A stretch of DNA of 64,000 nt. Source: Ananas comosus. Lineage: Eukaryota; Streptophyta; Magnoliopsida; Poales; Bromeliaceae. This document shows positions 51,533 through 63,215 of this stretch, in pieces. The notes under the pieces are model-generated. The model did no database searches and had not been told where the DNA came from. It was given only the letters and a program-made list of their open reading frames with translations. The translations under genes were made by a program, and so were the position numbers. Position 1 is the first letter of the stretch. Each line of letters begins with the position of its first letter. The stretch spans positions 10,902,902 to 10,966,901 of the forward strand of contig NC_033621.1 in the NCBI RefSeq assembly GCF_001540865.1, written 5' to 3'.

Positions 51533-52890
51533 GGTAAAAATGTATGAAGACCCCTCAATTATAGCCTATTTTGAAACAGTCCTTTGAAAATTTTATTGAT
51601 TTTATTGATTACTTTTGCATATCTAATAATAATTTTTAATATGGTCTTTTTGCATAAAAAATCCATTTATTTTGGGCTTTTGCAAAATCGGGTCATTTTT
51701 TTCGTTTTTGCATATTCGGTCCGCTTTTTTAGCAAACTGACCAAAATACCCTTATATATTTTCTCGTCTTCCTTTTTTTTTTTCTCGTTCCTTTTTCCTA
51801 CTTTTTTTTTTTTCTCTGTCCTCATTTTCTTTCTTTCGAACAGATACGTCGTCGTGCCGCCTGGCTCGGCCCGTGCTCGGCTCGTCGCCGCGCTCCATGG
51901 ACAGCCGCCCACGGGGGCCGTGCTGGAGCGGAGCGACCCGGATGTGCCGCGGCCGGGCAGCCGTCGACCAGTGCGTCCGGCGAGGGCCGGTGAGTGCGGG
52001 CGGCGGCGGCAACGGCGGGGGGAAGGGGCGGGGGCAAGGGCGAGGCCCGGGCGGCTGCCGGCGCACCCCGGGATCCGCGGCTTGAAGACCTGCGCGTGAG
52101 CTTCACCTGTCCGCTCGTCTCCCACCGTCGACAGACGCCCATGGGCGGAGCTCGGCAGGAGCTAAGGAAGCTCCACGCGCCCGGGGCGGGCCGGCACGTC
52201 TGGAGGAGGGGCGGCGCGAGTCGGCGGAGGCAGAGAAGAAGCAGAGAGAGAAGCAGCAGGGGGGCAGAAGGAACCGAAGAAGCACAGAGGAGCTTAAAAA
52301 GAAAAAAAAAAGAAGAGAGAGAGGCAGAGAGAGAAGCGACAAGAGGAAGAAGAAGAGAAGAAGTGTTAAAAAAGGGGTGGAAATGGTGTAGATGGTCAAA
52401 ATAGATAATACTGTTAATGGTACATGTAATCGTATAATAAGTGTCATGGTGGCAAAATAGTGTAATTTGTAATGTGTAATAGTTCAAGATGGTGTAATGG
52501 GGTAATGGTGAAACATTATAATAGTGTAATGTGAAATAGGATGTAAAATAGTGTAAATGGTGGTAATGGTCCAGATTTGCACCATTAGGCCAGATTGGCA
52601 TCATTTAAAAAATTTTACAACTATTTTTTTTTTCCCTCTTCCTTTCTTTTCTTCTTCTTGCCTGCCTAGATTGCACCTTAGCTTTATTTTTTTTTTCCTC
52701 CTTCTCTTCTTCTTCTTCTTTCTTCTTCGACGGAGGCGTCGGATCGGCGGCGGGGGACGTAGGGGGAGACGGATCGGGAGGCCACGAGGCGCAGCGGAGA
52801 CGATGGGCGATGGGGCTTCAAGGTGCGGCGGCTCAGGGCCGGGGGGGCCTCGTTGTCGTCGTCGTCACCGGGCAACTAGTAGGAACGCGT

Positions 52891-52968
52891 AGGAACGCGC
52901 GGCGCCGGCACCTAGTAGGAACGCGCGGCGCCGGCGCCTGGTAGGAACGCGCGGCGCCAGCGCCGGCG
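52891..52968. repeat. 26-bp GC-rich minisatellite, three copies
   Basis: Units starting 'aggaacgcgcggcgccggca' at 52891, 52917 and 52943, at the inner end of the captured frame. Confidence 0.9.
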
Positions 52969-53282
52969 CGGTGGTAGTCGGGCTCGAGGTCGGCGCGGGG
53001 GAGGTCGACGAGGAAGTAGAGCTTCCCCGGCTTGAGCAGGGCGTCGGGGTCGAGCGGTCGGGCCCGAAGTCTGACGCGCTTGACCTCCTCGGACTCGAGT
53101 ACGGCGAATCTCGGGTGGTCTCGGAGGTCGACGTCGGCGCCGAACTCCAGCAGCAGCTGGACGAGGTTCGGTCGGCCCTGCGCGATGGCCGAGTGCAGCA
53201 GGCCGACGCCGGACGCATCGACGGCGTCGGCCGGGCGCCACTCCGGGTCGCTCCGCTCCAGCACGGCGCGGGCGGCGTCCAT
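52912..53282 (-). CDS. Ankyrin-repeat / DUF4228-like chimeric frame in Pack-MULE
   Basis: From ATG 53282 on the minus strand: ARAVLERSDPEW, then SGVGLLHSAIAQGRPNLVQL plus LLEFGADVDLRDH, a good ankyrin repeat (helix-helix-hairpin). It then switches to RLRARPLDPDALLKPGKLYF plus LVDLPRAD, which resembles the end of plant DUF4228 (PADRE) proteins, where 'LkpGrlYFLvpLP' is typical. The frame then runs into 26-bp tandem repeats (52891-52968) coding an Ala/Arg/Tyr-rich tail, so the protein end is arbitrary. It is probably a fusion of fragments of two host genes, not an independent gene; expression is unknown. Confidence 0.6.
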
Positions 53283-53998
53283 GGAAAAGAAAGAAAAGAA
53301 CGAGAAAAAGAAAAGAGGAGAGAGAAAGAGGAAAGAGAAAAATGTATAAGGGTATTTTGGTCAGTTTGCTGAAAAAACGGACCGAATCTGCAAAAACGAA
53401 AAAGGTGGCCGATTTTGCAAAAGCCCAAAATAAGTGAATTTTTTATGCAAAAAGGCCTTTTAATATTTGCTCAACTAAATAAAATAACTCAAATTTAAAA
53501 AAAGAATAGAAGTTAAGTTGTGTTATATGCCCTTATAAAAAGAAAAGTTATGGGAATTAAAAAAAAGTTTAAATTAAAAGAACAAACTTTCTTTTCTTTT
53601 CTCTCTTTTTTTTTTTTTTTAATTGCAAAGCACTGAATTATTGTGATCAATCAAAATCAACCTAACTTAGTAAACCCCCCCCAAAAAATAAGTTTTAAAA
53701 ATATTGAGTATGGGCCTAATTAAACATGGCCTATATTTGAGGGGTCTCCATATATTTTTACCTAATTTTTCTTAATGAGCATACTACAAATAATGTGTGA
53801 ACAACCTCCCATCTTCCTGGGATCTCAAGCTCAGGTTAAAAAAAAAAAAAAAATCTTATTGAAGAAAAATTTATATATATTTGACACGTGCCAACGCATT
53901 GGAAAATGGGTCAAAGTGAATTAATAAAAATATTTAAGATTATATACATCATATAAATATTTTTGGTACAATCAAATGCTCAAGATCTTCAGAAATAG

Positions 53999-54441
53999 GG
54001 ATGCAGCCAGTGGGTACAGATACTTAAAATTTTATTTGAATCTGAATCCGAATGAAGCAGACTTACACGATGCTAAATGGATATAGTTTTGAATATGGAT
54101 ATTAAAAACGAAAACTCGACAAATTTGAATTTAGATATGAATTTTGGCTATACCTGACCCGAACTCCAACTATCCGAACCCAAATTGATTTCACATTATA
54201 TGTTGAATTTATATTTTAAAAATTTAGATTTAACGTAATGTATTTTGAAATATTATAAAGAGAAATAATTATTTTAGGTTCGGATTCGGGTTCGGTTTCA
54301 AATCTTTGGTCGGTTTCGGATTTGGATATGGATTTTTAAAATTCGTCGAATTCAAATTCGAATTCGGGCTTCGGATTTGATATTCGGATTCGGGTTTGGA
54401 TTTTTTAAAATATGCCCCGAATCCGACCCTTGACATTCCTA
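53999..54441. mobile_element. hAT-like element, second copy
   Basis: Starts TAGGGATGCAGCCAGTGGGT and ends with the mirrored TAGGAATGTCAAGGGTCGGA, with 'ttcgggttcgg' type interior as in 31019-31516 (opposite orientation). The flanks agree only partly, so the 8-bp duplication has decayed or the ends differ. Confidence 0.65.
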
Positions 54442-54650
54442 GACACAAATCAACTTCTCCATCATACATGTCACAAAAAAAAAAGTTTGATGATGTTTCT
54501 TTTGATTTCTCATATCTTACATACTAAATAATACTAAGTTTAATCATCATTAAGATTATGGTTTTTAAAAACGCTACGTTCCAACAAAAAAGCTTAAACT
54601 TAGTTTCGTGCCCTAATTTCATACTTTAAATTACTTAGTAATAAGTTACT

Positions 54651-55400
54651 GTTGGGAATCCGGCCGGTACTCGCCCCGGTACTGGATCTTGTAAATCCGC
54701 AACACGCTCCGATACCGACTGCTGTGGATTCAGTACCGATTGTTGGGATTCCATAACGGAAGCTTCGAATTGGGTTTTTACCATAAACCCGTCTCCTCAG
54801 CGAAAGCTGATACAATCACAAAAGAGAGAAAAATATGCGGGTAAAATAAGATTCATTAAATAAGAGAATATTACACCTGACTCCTCTTCTGCACAGAGTA
54901 GGTACAACCCGAGCCCTCTTTCTGAATCTCTCCTACCCTTCTCTCGTCTTCTATACTCTCGGAAGACATCTCTCTTATCCTGTGTATCCGTGCATAAGGT
55001 ATACCAATGACCCACGGCTACGAAAGCCGCACAAGTCCTTTTGCACCCATGCACTAGGTGCAACCAAAATCATGATTATCTTGGCCATGCCATATGTGTA
55101 TGGCTAATCCATAGCACCATCAAAATAATAGTACATATGCTATATTTATAGCTTACATCAAAAGCTACCTAAATCCTAGTATAATTAGGATTCCTCTCCG
55201 ATAAATATTTAAATCTATATTTAGTTTATCTCCAATAGATTTAAATATTTATCTTAATTTAGTTAGATTTATACTCTAATTAATATTTAAATTTTAATTT
55301 ATCTTTGATAAATTTAAATATTAATTCTTATCTAACTAGGATTCAACTACAAATCTACCAAAATCCTAACCGTTACAACCCATTTTCTCAAAAAAGAAAT
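54651..55400. mobile_element. Probable LTR (start TGTTGGGAATCC)
   Basis: A TG start with a GC-rich first 400 bp, an AT-rich tract and 'ctaggattcaac'-type sequence is typical of copia-type LTRs. No primer binding site, internal region or matching right end was found, so the right boundary is a guess. It may be a solo LTR. Confidence 0.4.
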
Positions 55401-55781
55401 CATAATTTTTAATAACTCTCTTTTTAATTTGAATTTAAATTCTCCTATCTATTTAAGTGAACTTGTCATAAAGTTTTATCACTTCATTAATTGCCATCAT
55501 GTGACAATTGTTTAGGTGTTGCAATTGCAATTACTCTCATGATAAATCCTATGAAACAATGAAGAAAAATAAAAACTAATACAATTAAGGAGGTGCATGT
55601 CAATCAAAATTTTATAAATAAAGTCTATATTTACGGCATTTTTTAGTCTTAATAACTTTGTAAGCTCTGACACGCACATATTATATTCTTTCTTAAAGCA
55701 ACTTAACTTTGGTACTTACTGGTCTAGAAAAATGGTACTTTACCTATTAATATAGTTGCTTCAATTCATACATTTTAATTT

Positions 55782-56212
55782 GGAAAAACTTCAAAAATCT
55801 CCCTTGTGGTTTCACTTTTTTTTCACTTTAGTATCCTGTGGTTTAAAATGTATCAAGTTAGTACCTTGTGGTTTATCACTTTATCACTTTAGTACTCTAT
55901 GGTTTAAAGTGTATTAAGTTAGTACCCTGTGGTTTTGCGCTTTATCACTTTAGTACCCTGTGGTTTCTCACTTTATCACTTTAGTACCCTCTAGTTTAAA
56001 ACCACAGGGTACTAACTTGATACAAAATTAAAACCACAGGATATTAAAGTGATAAAGTGCAAAACCATAGGGTACTAACTTGATATACTTTAAACCACAG
56101 GGTACTAAAGTGATAAAGTGAAAAACCATATGGTACTAACTCGATACACTTTAAACCACAGGCTACTAAAGTGATAAAGTATGAAACCACAGGGGTTTTT
56201 AGAAGTTTTTCC
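55782..56212. mobile_element. CCTGTGGTTT MITE family copy with 9-bp TSD
   Basis: Starts GGAAAAACTTCAAAAATCTCC and ends with the mirrored GGGGTTTTTAGAAGTTTTTCC. A perfect 9-bp target duplication TTTTAATTT lies at 55773-55781 and 56213-56221. The interior is a run of 'agtaccctgtggttt' modules in both orientations. Confidence 0.88.
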
Positions 56213-56221
56213 TTTTAATTT

Positions 56222-57203
56222 TCAAGATGTATGAATATAAATACAAAATTAGTTTTTTTTTTTTTTTTCTTTATAAAAGATCATGCATGGTCATGTGGCC
56301 ACAATACTAAACCACCAAATTAGATCCTATTAATTAATATATTATTACACCTTTTGATCCTTTGACCACAACAAATACCAATGGGATTATAAATTATAAA
56401 TATTGTGGGGTGTAGCTTATTAATTAATTTAACAATAAATAAATGATGTGTCACATTTTTGTCCCCAGCAGAGGAATGATCAACACAATATTAAATGCAT
56501 GGTATCCCAGATTTTTTGGGAAATGTATTATTGCTTACTCCATCCTAGGGTATATTTTTGGTTTTCTCAAAAACAATGGAAAAAAAAAAAAAAACATGGA
56601 TTGGCTATTACAAGTTGTTATTTTGAGTTTAAGTGTTAGATTTTGAAGTTGAAGGGATTAAAAAGCATGGACACAACACTTATTGTCCATTTAAATTTAT
56701 ATATTTATAACCCTTTTCTTTTTTTTTTATAAATTTAACTTTTTAAGTCATATAAGGGCATAATTTAACTGTTGCAACAAAAATAATACTAACATATTTT
56801 TCTTATATCCATGAAATATATTAGAGTACTTGGATAATAACTGAGGTAAAAGATGATGATTTTATACTCACCAGAATTATACAAAACTGTCCATCAAAGA
56901 CATAAAAAAGCGCCCGTTATAAGATTAAGTAGGAGATTAGGATTAAACCCATTCAAATACAGTATTATAGTTTTCCACATTAAATCAATAATTTTACAAA
57001 GAGAAATGCTTTGGATTCCCTACTATATATACCCAACTATATTGCTGATGTATTGGTGTTCATGTACGAAGGCTTTAGATTTTACAGTTTACGGTTTAAA
57101 TATAATATTCAAAATTTACTTATGATGTACAATATTTTGAGAGAGCCGTACCGTGTAGTAACTGGTTTAGAAAATATTGAAAGTTCGGAATCAAACTTTG
57201 ATA
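56222..57203. other. AT-rich intergenic DNA, no gene seen
   Basis: Short open frames here have no recognisable family features. Confidence 0.4.
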
Positions 57204-57208
57204 ATATG

Positions 57209-58093
57209 TGTTAGTAGCCGAATTTTCCGACCCTCTGGACCGGTCAAATATCTTTCTTGGGGAGCGCGTCGGGGTGAAGAACGGCTGCGAATAGTGACCC
57301 TCGAAGTTTGCGTCCTTCAACAGATCAAGCGATTCGGCTGATGAGGGATCGGATCAGCCGGGTTTGAAAACTCTACAGTAAACTCGGTTCGGCTGGATGA
57401 GCCAAATATACAGACTGCACAGAAATTAGGGTCGGTTGAAGGGCCGAATGAAAAAAGCACACAGTAACTGGTCGGCTGAAAGAGCCGAATAAATGAAATA
57501 CACAATGACTAGTCGACTGAAAGAGCCGAATGCCTTTATATAATAATAAAAAATATGTGTCCGAAGGGCTTACAGACTCAGAAATATAGTTTATAACAGA
57601 GTGATGCCCGTGGGGCAGACATACTCTGCAAATGTAGTCTACAACGAAGTGATGCCCGTGAGGCAGACAGACTGCAGGGTTCTACTTAGCGAACTACTTC
57701 TAGAAAAGCAGCAAATGCGGAAAAGAAAAAGATTACATTTAGACTACTTCTAGAAAAGCGATAAAATGCAGAGGGAATAAGGGTGGTCTTCTCGTTCAGG
57801 ATGGAGAAAGACCTCTATTGCAGGCTTCAAAGTTACTATTTATAATATCTTTAAGCCCACTTTATTGGTCGGTTGAAAGTAGTGGGGGGAGTGGTTGTAA
57901 CCATAATCGTGGAAGTTACATTAATTCCTTATGGAAGTTACGTTAACTCCTCTACGCCCCGCTTCTCAACCGTTCCCGCCTAAACGCTCTTGACCTTCAG
58001 GCGCCTTATTGCCGACTCCTGGTGTACCACGTATCCTTATTTTTTTCGCTCATACGTGGTTTAAATCGGCATGTCTCAATTTTGACCTCAACA
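57209..58093. mobile_element. Solo LTR (885 bp) with 5-bp TSD
   Basis: Begins TGTTAGTAGCC and ends CTCAACA, with a 5-bp target duplication ATATG at 57204-57208 and 58094-58098. It contains four spaced copies of 'cggctgaaagagccgaat'-type words (57386-57530) and a pair of 'gatgcccgt.gggcagaca' (57603, 57651). No adjacent internal retrotransposon region on either side. Confidence 0.85.
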
Positions 58094-58309
58094 ATATGTA
58101 ACCCAAAATATCGATTTTCTAGAAAACTAAGAAGTTTTTTTTTTTTTTTTTTTTTTTTTGGTAACAAAAAAGTTAAAGCATCAATTCTAAATTTGCTTGG
58201 TGTGATGTTCAACCAATGAGAGGAGGAGTTTGGGATGTGACCTTGATAGTTCATTCACCTTCCAATAGGAGCAACATGCATGTGTAACACACCTTAACAA
58301 TATTATATA

Positions 58310-58836
58310 GGGATAATTGCGTCTATACCCCCCTCAAAACTTCAAAAATATTTTATATATCGATCCCTACTTTTTTTTTTTCTTTCTAATATACCCCTCA
58401 TATATTCCTCCGTTATTCCAAAATATTCCTACAATTATCACCCGTTAAGTTAATTTGGGTTAAATGTGAGTCGAATATCTATCAGAGTTAAAAAAAAATC
58501 AAAATACCTCTTTTTGTCCTTAACTTAAGGGCAAATAAGAAATGTTGGTGATGGTAAAATGATATATTTGAAACGGTCAAAAATTCAAATACTTTTTTGT
58601 GTTTCTAATTTAAGGATAAATAAGAAAAGTTGGTGATGGTAGAAGGGTATATTTGAAAGGGCAAAATAGTAATTTCATAGAGATAACAGCTATTGCTAAC
58701 AGTTTATTAACAAAATTTAACTCTAGGTTATATTGAAAATATGTTGGAACGTAAAAAAGATATTTTCAATATTAATCTTCTAAGAGGGGTAAATCAGAAA
58801 GTCAAGAACTTTTCAGGGGTATATAAACATTACCCC
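58310..58836. mobile_element. MITE with 9-bp TSD
   Basis: Ends GGGATAATTGCGTCTATACC and complement of GGGGTAATGTTTATATACCC. The duplication TATTATATA at 58301-58309 and 58837-58845 is perfect but AT-only, so it is weaker evidence. Confidence 0.7.
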
Positions 58837-58849
58837 TATTATATATATA

Positions 58850-60268
58850 TATATATAGAATGGTCAAGGGGATGTAATTAATGATGAAAAAATTAAGGGT
58901 TAATTTTGGGTGCATGGTACAAATTAATGTGAGTTAATGAGAGAACATCCCTCTCAATATATATAGCTTTATTGGTAGCCGAAATTTTGGATTTAAAGTA
59001 CATTGTTTTCAATCATTGATCTTATATGTATATATATTGTCAATGACTCAATAGGTGTTAACTCACCACTTAATCACTTCTAGAAGCAAATTTTCTACAA
59101 CCCTAAAAGCTTTTTATTTTTTTCAATCATTAATCTCATTGTCAATGACTTAATTGATCCTAGGTCATCATTTAGTACTAAGTGCAAATTTTCTGCAATC
59201 CCAATGTTAGAAATTCTTGCACATCAGCGATCTTATCGGAATCCAAAAATATTATTAAATATAAATATATAAACATCGTTCTTGTTACGATAAGTGTACA
59301 AACAAAATAGACAAATCATAAAGTAGTAAAAGAAAATAGAATACAAGAATTTATCCTTTGTAGTAAAATACTACGAGGGAGAAGGAGAGAACTTCATATA
59401 TAAATAAAGAGTAAAAAAAGAAGTACAATTTGACTCGATCCATACCACAGGGTGGAGACATCCCCTTTTTCCTTTCAAATCGTTTTTCAAAATTTGTCAC
59501 ACCGTAAAACTGTCAGTGAATCAGGGGCGCATCTAACCGTTCTTAACAAGATGTACCCTTGTTTCATAAATATATATATATATATATATATAATAATATT
59601 TTTTTAATATTATTTAATATGGTATCAGAGCTCTGATATTATATTAAATTATACAAAACAACTACTGTACTCCAAAATCTTTAAGCCATTAGAGAACGAT
59701 ATTTTTAATATTTATCTTCAACAAATATGAATTCATTTCAGCATATAACAATAATTTTGTTAATGGTTAAAAAGTAAAATTCAACGTACATTTGCTATCA
59801 ATCTCATGTTCTCCATTTGATATCCAGATCAATCAGTGTGCAAGATTTTTTCATACACGAGATTGCATGATTTTTGCACCCCTTAGCACTTTTCAACAAA
59901 CATTTAATTTATTTATAATGGTATATCTCAAACTTTTAGACGTGTCTAAACCATATAAATCGCGTTTAATATGCACAATATGAATCACGTTTAATATGCA
60001 CAACAACTTTTCTTTTTTTTTATTTTTTATTCTTTCAACTTTTTGGGGAGTTTGGAGCTTGGATCTTTACATCCTATCTGCAGAGTATTAATTGTTCTTG
60101 TTGGAATTGAAACCAAATCCGCTCTTTAATCAAACTTTTTTTTTTTTTTTCGTGCCTTACCGCTAAGAATTCCAATGGTTAATTTCGTGCAAGAAACATG
60201 AACTTATTATATAAACAAGATAATAATAGTACATAGATTGTTGGGGGAAATTAACTAGTAAATTAATA
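58850..60268. other. Intergenic DNA with retroelement remnant
   Basis: Positions 59617-59628 read TGGTATCAGAGC, the classic tRNA-Met primer binding site of plant LTR retrotransposons, with LTR-like sequence before it (59200-59610, 'gaaggagagaacttcatata'). No coding domains follow. Confidence 0.45.
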
Positions 60269-60278
60269 TTTCAAATAG

Positions 60279-60801
60279 GAGCTAGGCTGATATACTATCA
60301 GTAATACGGAAGCCTCCGTGCTACCGAGTTGTTTTCAATGATATAGCTTCCAAATCGACGATCGGCTCCGTTAGAAGTATTTGGAAACTAAATTTCATAA
60401 TTTTTCGGTATCATTTACCTATCAAACGAGTAGTCTAAAAATGAACAGCTGAAAATAAAAATCTCATTAAAAATGATGATAAAAGATTTGAATTTGAGAT
60501 CAGAGGTACTGATCTTACTCTAAATAGTGAAAACAATTTTCTATAAAAATTTCGTCAGATTTGGATTATTTTACACCGTTAAATTCACAAACGCATCACA
60601 TCTACCATTAAAAATATCAATTTTGAGACCTTTTGATCACTAGCCAAATGATATCGAAAAATTATGAAATTTAGTTTCAAATATTTTTAATAGAGTAGAT
60701 CAAATCTAACGGAACCGATTATCGATTTGGAAGCCGCATCATTGAAAACAATTCAGTAGTACAGAGGCCTCTGCGCTACCGATAGTATACCAGCCTAGCT
60801 C
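60279..60801. mobile_element. Long-TIR MITE with 10-bp TSD-like flanks
   Basis: TIRs of about 110 bp: GAGCTAGGCTGATATACTAT at the left and complement GAGCTAGGCTGGTATACTAT at the right, continuing through 'ccaaatcgacgatcggctcc'. Flanks TTTCAAATAG (60269-60278) and TTCCAAATAG (60802-60811) agree at 9 of 10. Confidence 0.82.
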
Positions 60802-61065
60802 TTCCAAATAGTATTCTTGTTTGAGTAATTAATTAATTTACTTGCATTATTAATTCCAGCCCCTTTCTGATCACTGCTAGCTGTTTCTGATTTGTGTTTC
60901 TTGACATCTCAGGCCACTTCCATGTGCAGTAGACTGTGGGAGTGCAAAATTGCCAAGAAAAGTTAACAAATCAAGTTACCCCACACCAACACTTCTTGTG
61001 TAGTATGTACTCTATTGCCTCTTAATTGCAAATGGTCTTTATTTTTTATTTTTTATTTCTTTTCT

Positions 61066-61066
61066 T

Positions 61067-61108
<42 letters not shown>

Positions 61109-61130
61109 GGCAAGCTATCCGCTTTGTTCA
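61066..61130 (-). mobile_element. Truncated SINE with (GA)n expansion
   Basis: A SINE tail end ('ttttgagaga...aggtggcaagctatccgctttgtt') with the 'gagagata' segment expanded into a GA run (61070-61106). The head is missing. Confidence 0.6.
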
Positions 61131-61152
61131 ATCTTAAAAAAGAGCATTATTA

Positions 61153-61306
61153 TATTTTTTTTTGAGAGAAAGATCGCATGCTACTCGCTTCGTTTATTTT
61201 ATTTAGAAATAAACTTAGCTGGAAATGTAAATCAACTAGGATTCGAACTTAGGCCTCGGGTGCCAACCATCAAGCCCTTTTGCCTTTTGCGCTAGAGACG
61301 GTCGGT
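61153..61306 (-). mobile_element. tRNA-derived SINE, copy 3
   Basis: Minus strand: head 'accgaccgtctctagcgcaa', box B GTTCGAATCC, 'gatttacatttccagctaag', then a tail (T run at 61158-61166). An imperfect target duplication of about 17 bp, AAAAAAGAGCATTATTA and AAAAAAGAGTATTGTTA, flanks it. Confidence 0.85.
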
Positions 61307-61324
61307 AAAAAAAGAGTATTGTTA

Positions 61325-62580
61325 AGGGTACCTCAGTTGGGATTTCATGTAATGTTGTATATGACATGGCATCATCATTATTATACTCTAAACATTATTA
61401 CTAGACCCCAAACACTATCAATAAAACCAAAGTACCATTATTACACCCTAGACTTTAAACTCTAGAAGGAAGTCTATTATATATATATATNNNNNNNNNN
61501 TATATATATATGTAACATTTACACTACATCAAATAACGAGCCAATCATATCTTTTTTTTAAAAAAAAAATAAAATAAAAATACTAATAACTATGATGGGA
61601 TAGACGAACCACCCAAAGAAAATAATCTGATTAGTGATACATTCCAATGCATCAACAGTATTATAGAGTATAGATTTTGGAATACATTGAGAATTTCTCT
61701 TGAAGAAATGAGCCCAATGAGAAATGTACGTGAAGTAACTAAGTTATAAACTTGAGATCTCGGATATTAGCCATCAAGCTCTTAGCCAATTATGGAAGCA
61801 CCGCAAGTAAATAAATATTTAAGGACATTTTTTCGATCGGTATTCAATGTTGCTAAATAGTTTACCGTCATATTTGAAATCTTTGGCAAATAAAAAGTCG
61901 CTATATATATACTGACGTTTATGCCAAACATTAGTAAAATATATTCCGACGCTTTAAAAGCGTCAAAATTTTGAAATATCCTAACACTTTAAAGCGTTGA
62001 AAAATTAGAATAGTAGTAAAATTTATCGTTCAATAAATTTGTTTGATCCGATAGACAGTTTTATGATAATATTTTTTGCGGCATCAGTATTTGCTATATT
62101 GTAGAAATACTTGGATTCTAACCGAAGTATATTATCTACTTATATTAAGGTGGATTGGTGATTGATACGATATAGTTGAGCTAGATTTATTTGGATCTAG
62201 ACATTATTAATTACCTTTATTTATTTTTTCATTTGTGGACTTCACCATTTTAGTTACTTGATTCATATAAATATATTCTATTTGCATGGGAGTGATAAAA
62301 CCCTAACTTATGGACTTTTTTTTTCTTTTTTTTTTTTCCTATCTTGAATTTTTTAGTGCTAAATTCCATGGCCAAATTTGATCTAAGCGAATACAATGGA
62401 TACATATACAAATCGGATTTGGTACATACAATATCGGTTGCAGCCATGGACAAATCTATATAAAAAAATTAGAACATTTTGCAATTGGAGTGCCAAATTT
62501 GAATCCGAATCCAATAAAATCTGTCGATTCGAGTCGAAACCAAAACACTTTGAACCTGGTGTGTATGGGAGGGGAGCTAG
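61325..62580. other. AT-rich intergenic DNA with gap
   Basis: (TA)n around the 10-N gap at 61491-61500. No gene was seen. Confidence 0.5.
61491..61500. other. Assembly gap (10 N)
   Basis: Gap inside a TA microsatellite. Confidence 1.
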
Positions 62581-62847
62581 ACCTGGCAAACGGACGGATT
62601 GAGTAAGCCGCGGATGGGTTATAATATTTCTGAATTATACGAACATAGGTTAAATTCATCTGCAAATTTTTGAACAGTCAATATTTTTACCCACACCCGC
62701 CTACGGGTGGGCGGGCGGGTATGCGGGTCATCCATAAAATTTTTTTTGGCTTTTATATTTTCCAAATGTAAAATGCATATACATAATTTTTAAAAGATTA
62801 TAATATAATTTATTATTTGAAATACAGCCAAAATATAATAAATAATA

Positions 62848-63206
62848 GGGTTAACTTCGAATACCACCTCTGTGGTTTCGCACTTTCTCACTTTAGTACT
62901 CTGTGATTTAAAGTATATCAAGTTAGTGCCCTGTAGTTTTTTTTTTTAATCTTTTCGTTAGCTTCTCCGTTCATATTTCGTTAAATTATATACAAAAAAC
63001 TTCGGATATTCTAATTAGGTTTATCGAATATTTATTTTAGTACTTTTTAGTTTTAACTTTGTCACTGATTTAATAAAAAAAATTAGTGGAATCGATAATA
63101 AAAAGATAAAAATAAAATCACATGGCACTAAATTGATACATTTTAAATCACAAAGTACTAAAATGAGAAAGTGTGAAACTACATGAATGGTATTTGAAGT
63201 TTTTTC
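62848..63206. mobile_element. CCTGTGGTTT MITE family copy with 9-bp TSD
   Basis: Starts GGGTTAACTTCGAATACCACC and ends with the mirrored GGTATTTGAAGTTTTTTC. Duplication TAAATAATA at 62839-62847 and 63207-63215. The centre ('cgttaaattatatacaaaaa', 'aggtttatcgaatattta') matches the other copies. Confidence 0.8.
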
Positions 63207-63215
63207 TAAATAATA

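Larger units (their letters stand above)
51643..53457. mobile_element. Pack-MULE carrying captured gene fragments
   Basis: Terminal inverted repeats start GGTCTTTTTGCATAAAAAAT (left) and GGCCTTTTTGCATAAAAAAT (right, complement) and continue for about 150 bp ('ttttgggcttttgcaaaatcgg', 'actgaccaaaatacccttat'). A perfect 9-bp target duplication TTTTAATAT lies at 51634-51642 and 53458-53466. The interior is very GC-rich with AT-rich arms. Both arms also share about 70 bp of coding-like sequence ('gtgctggagcggagcgaccc') in opposite orientation. This matches Pack-MULE organisation. Confidence 0.93.
51533..53762. mobile_element. MITE that received the Pack-MULE
   Basis: Left 'ggtaaaaatgtatgaagacc' (51533) mirrors right 'ggtctccatatatttttacc' (ending 53762). 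Same family as 2628-2870 and 38811-39039. The 1.8-kb element at 51643-53457 lies inside it. Confidence 0.6.

Noticed and set aside
51822..52604. 260-residue minus-strand frame in the Pack-MULE
   Set aside because: Low-complexity Ser/Phe/Ala runs reading through the GC-rich core in the wrong frame; no domain recognised.
61070..61106. (GA)n run as a regulatory GAGA element
   Set aside because: It is an expansion inside a truncated SINE and no gene lies next to it.
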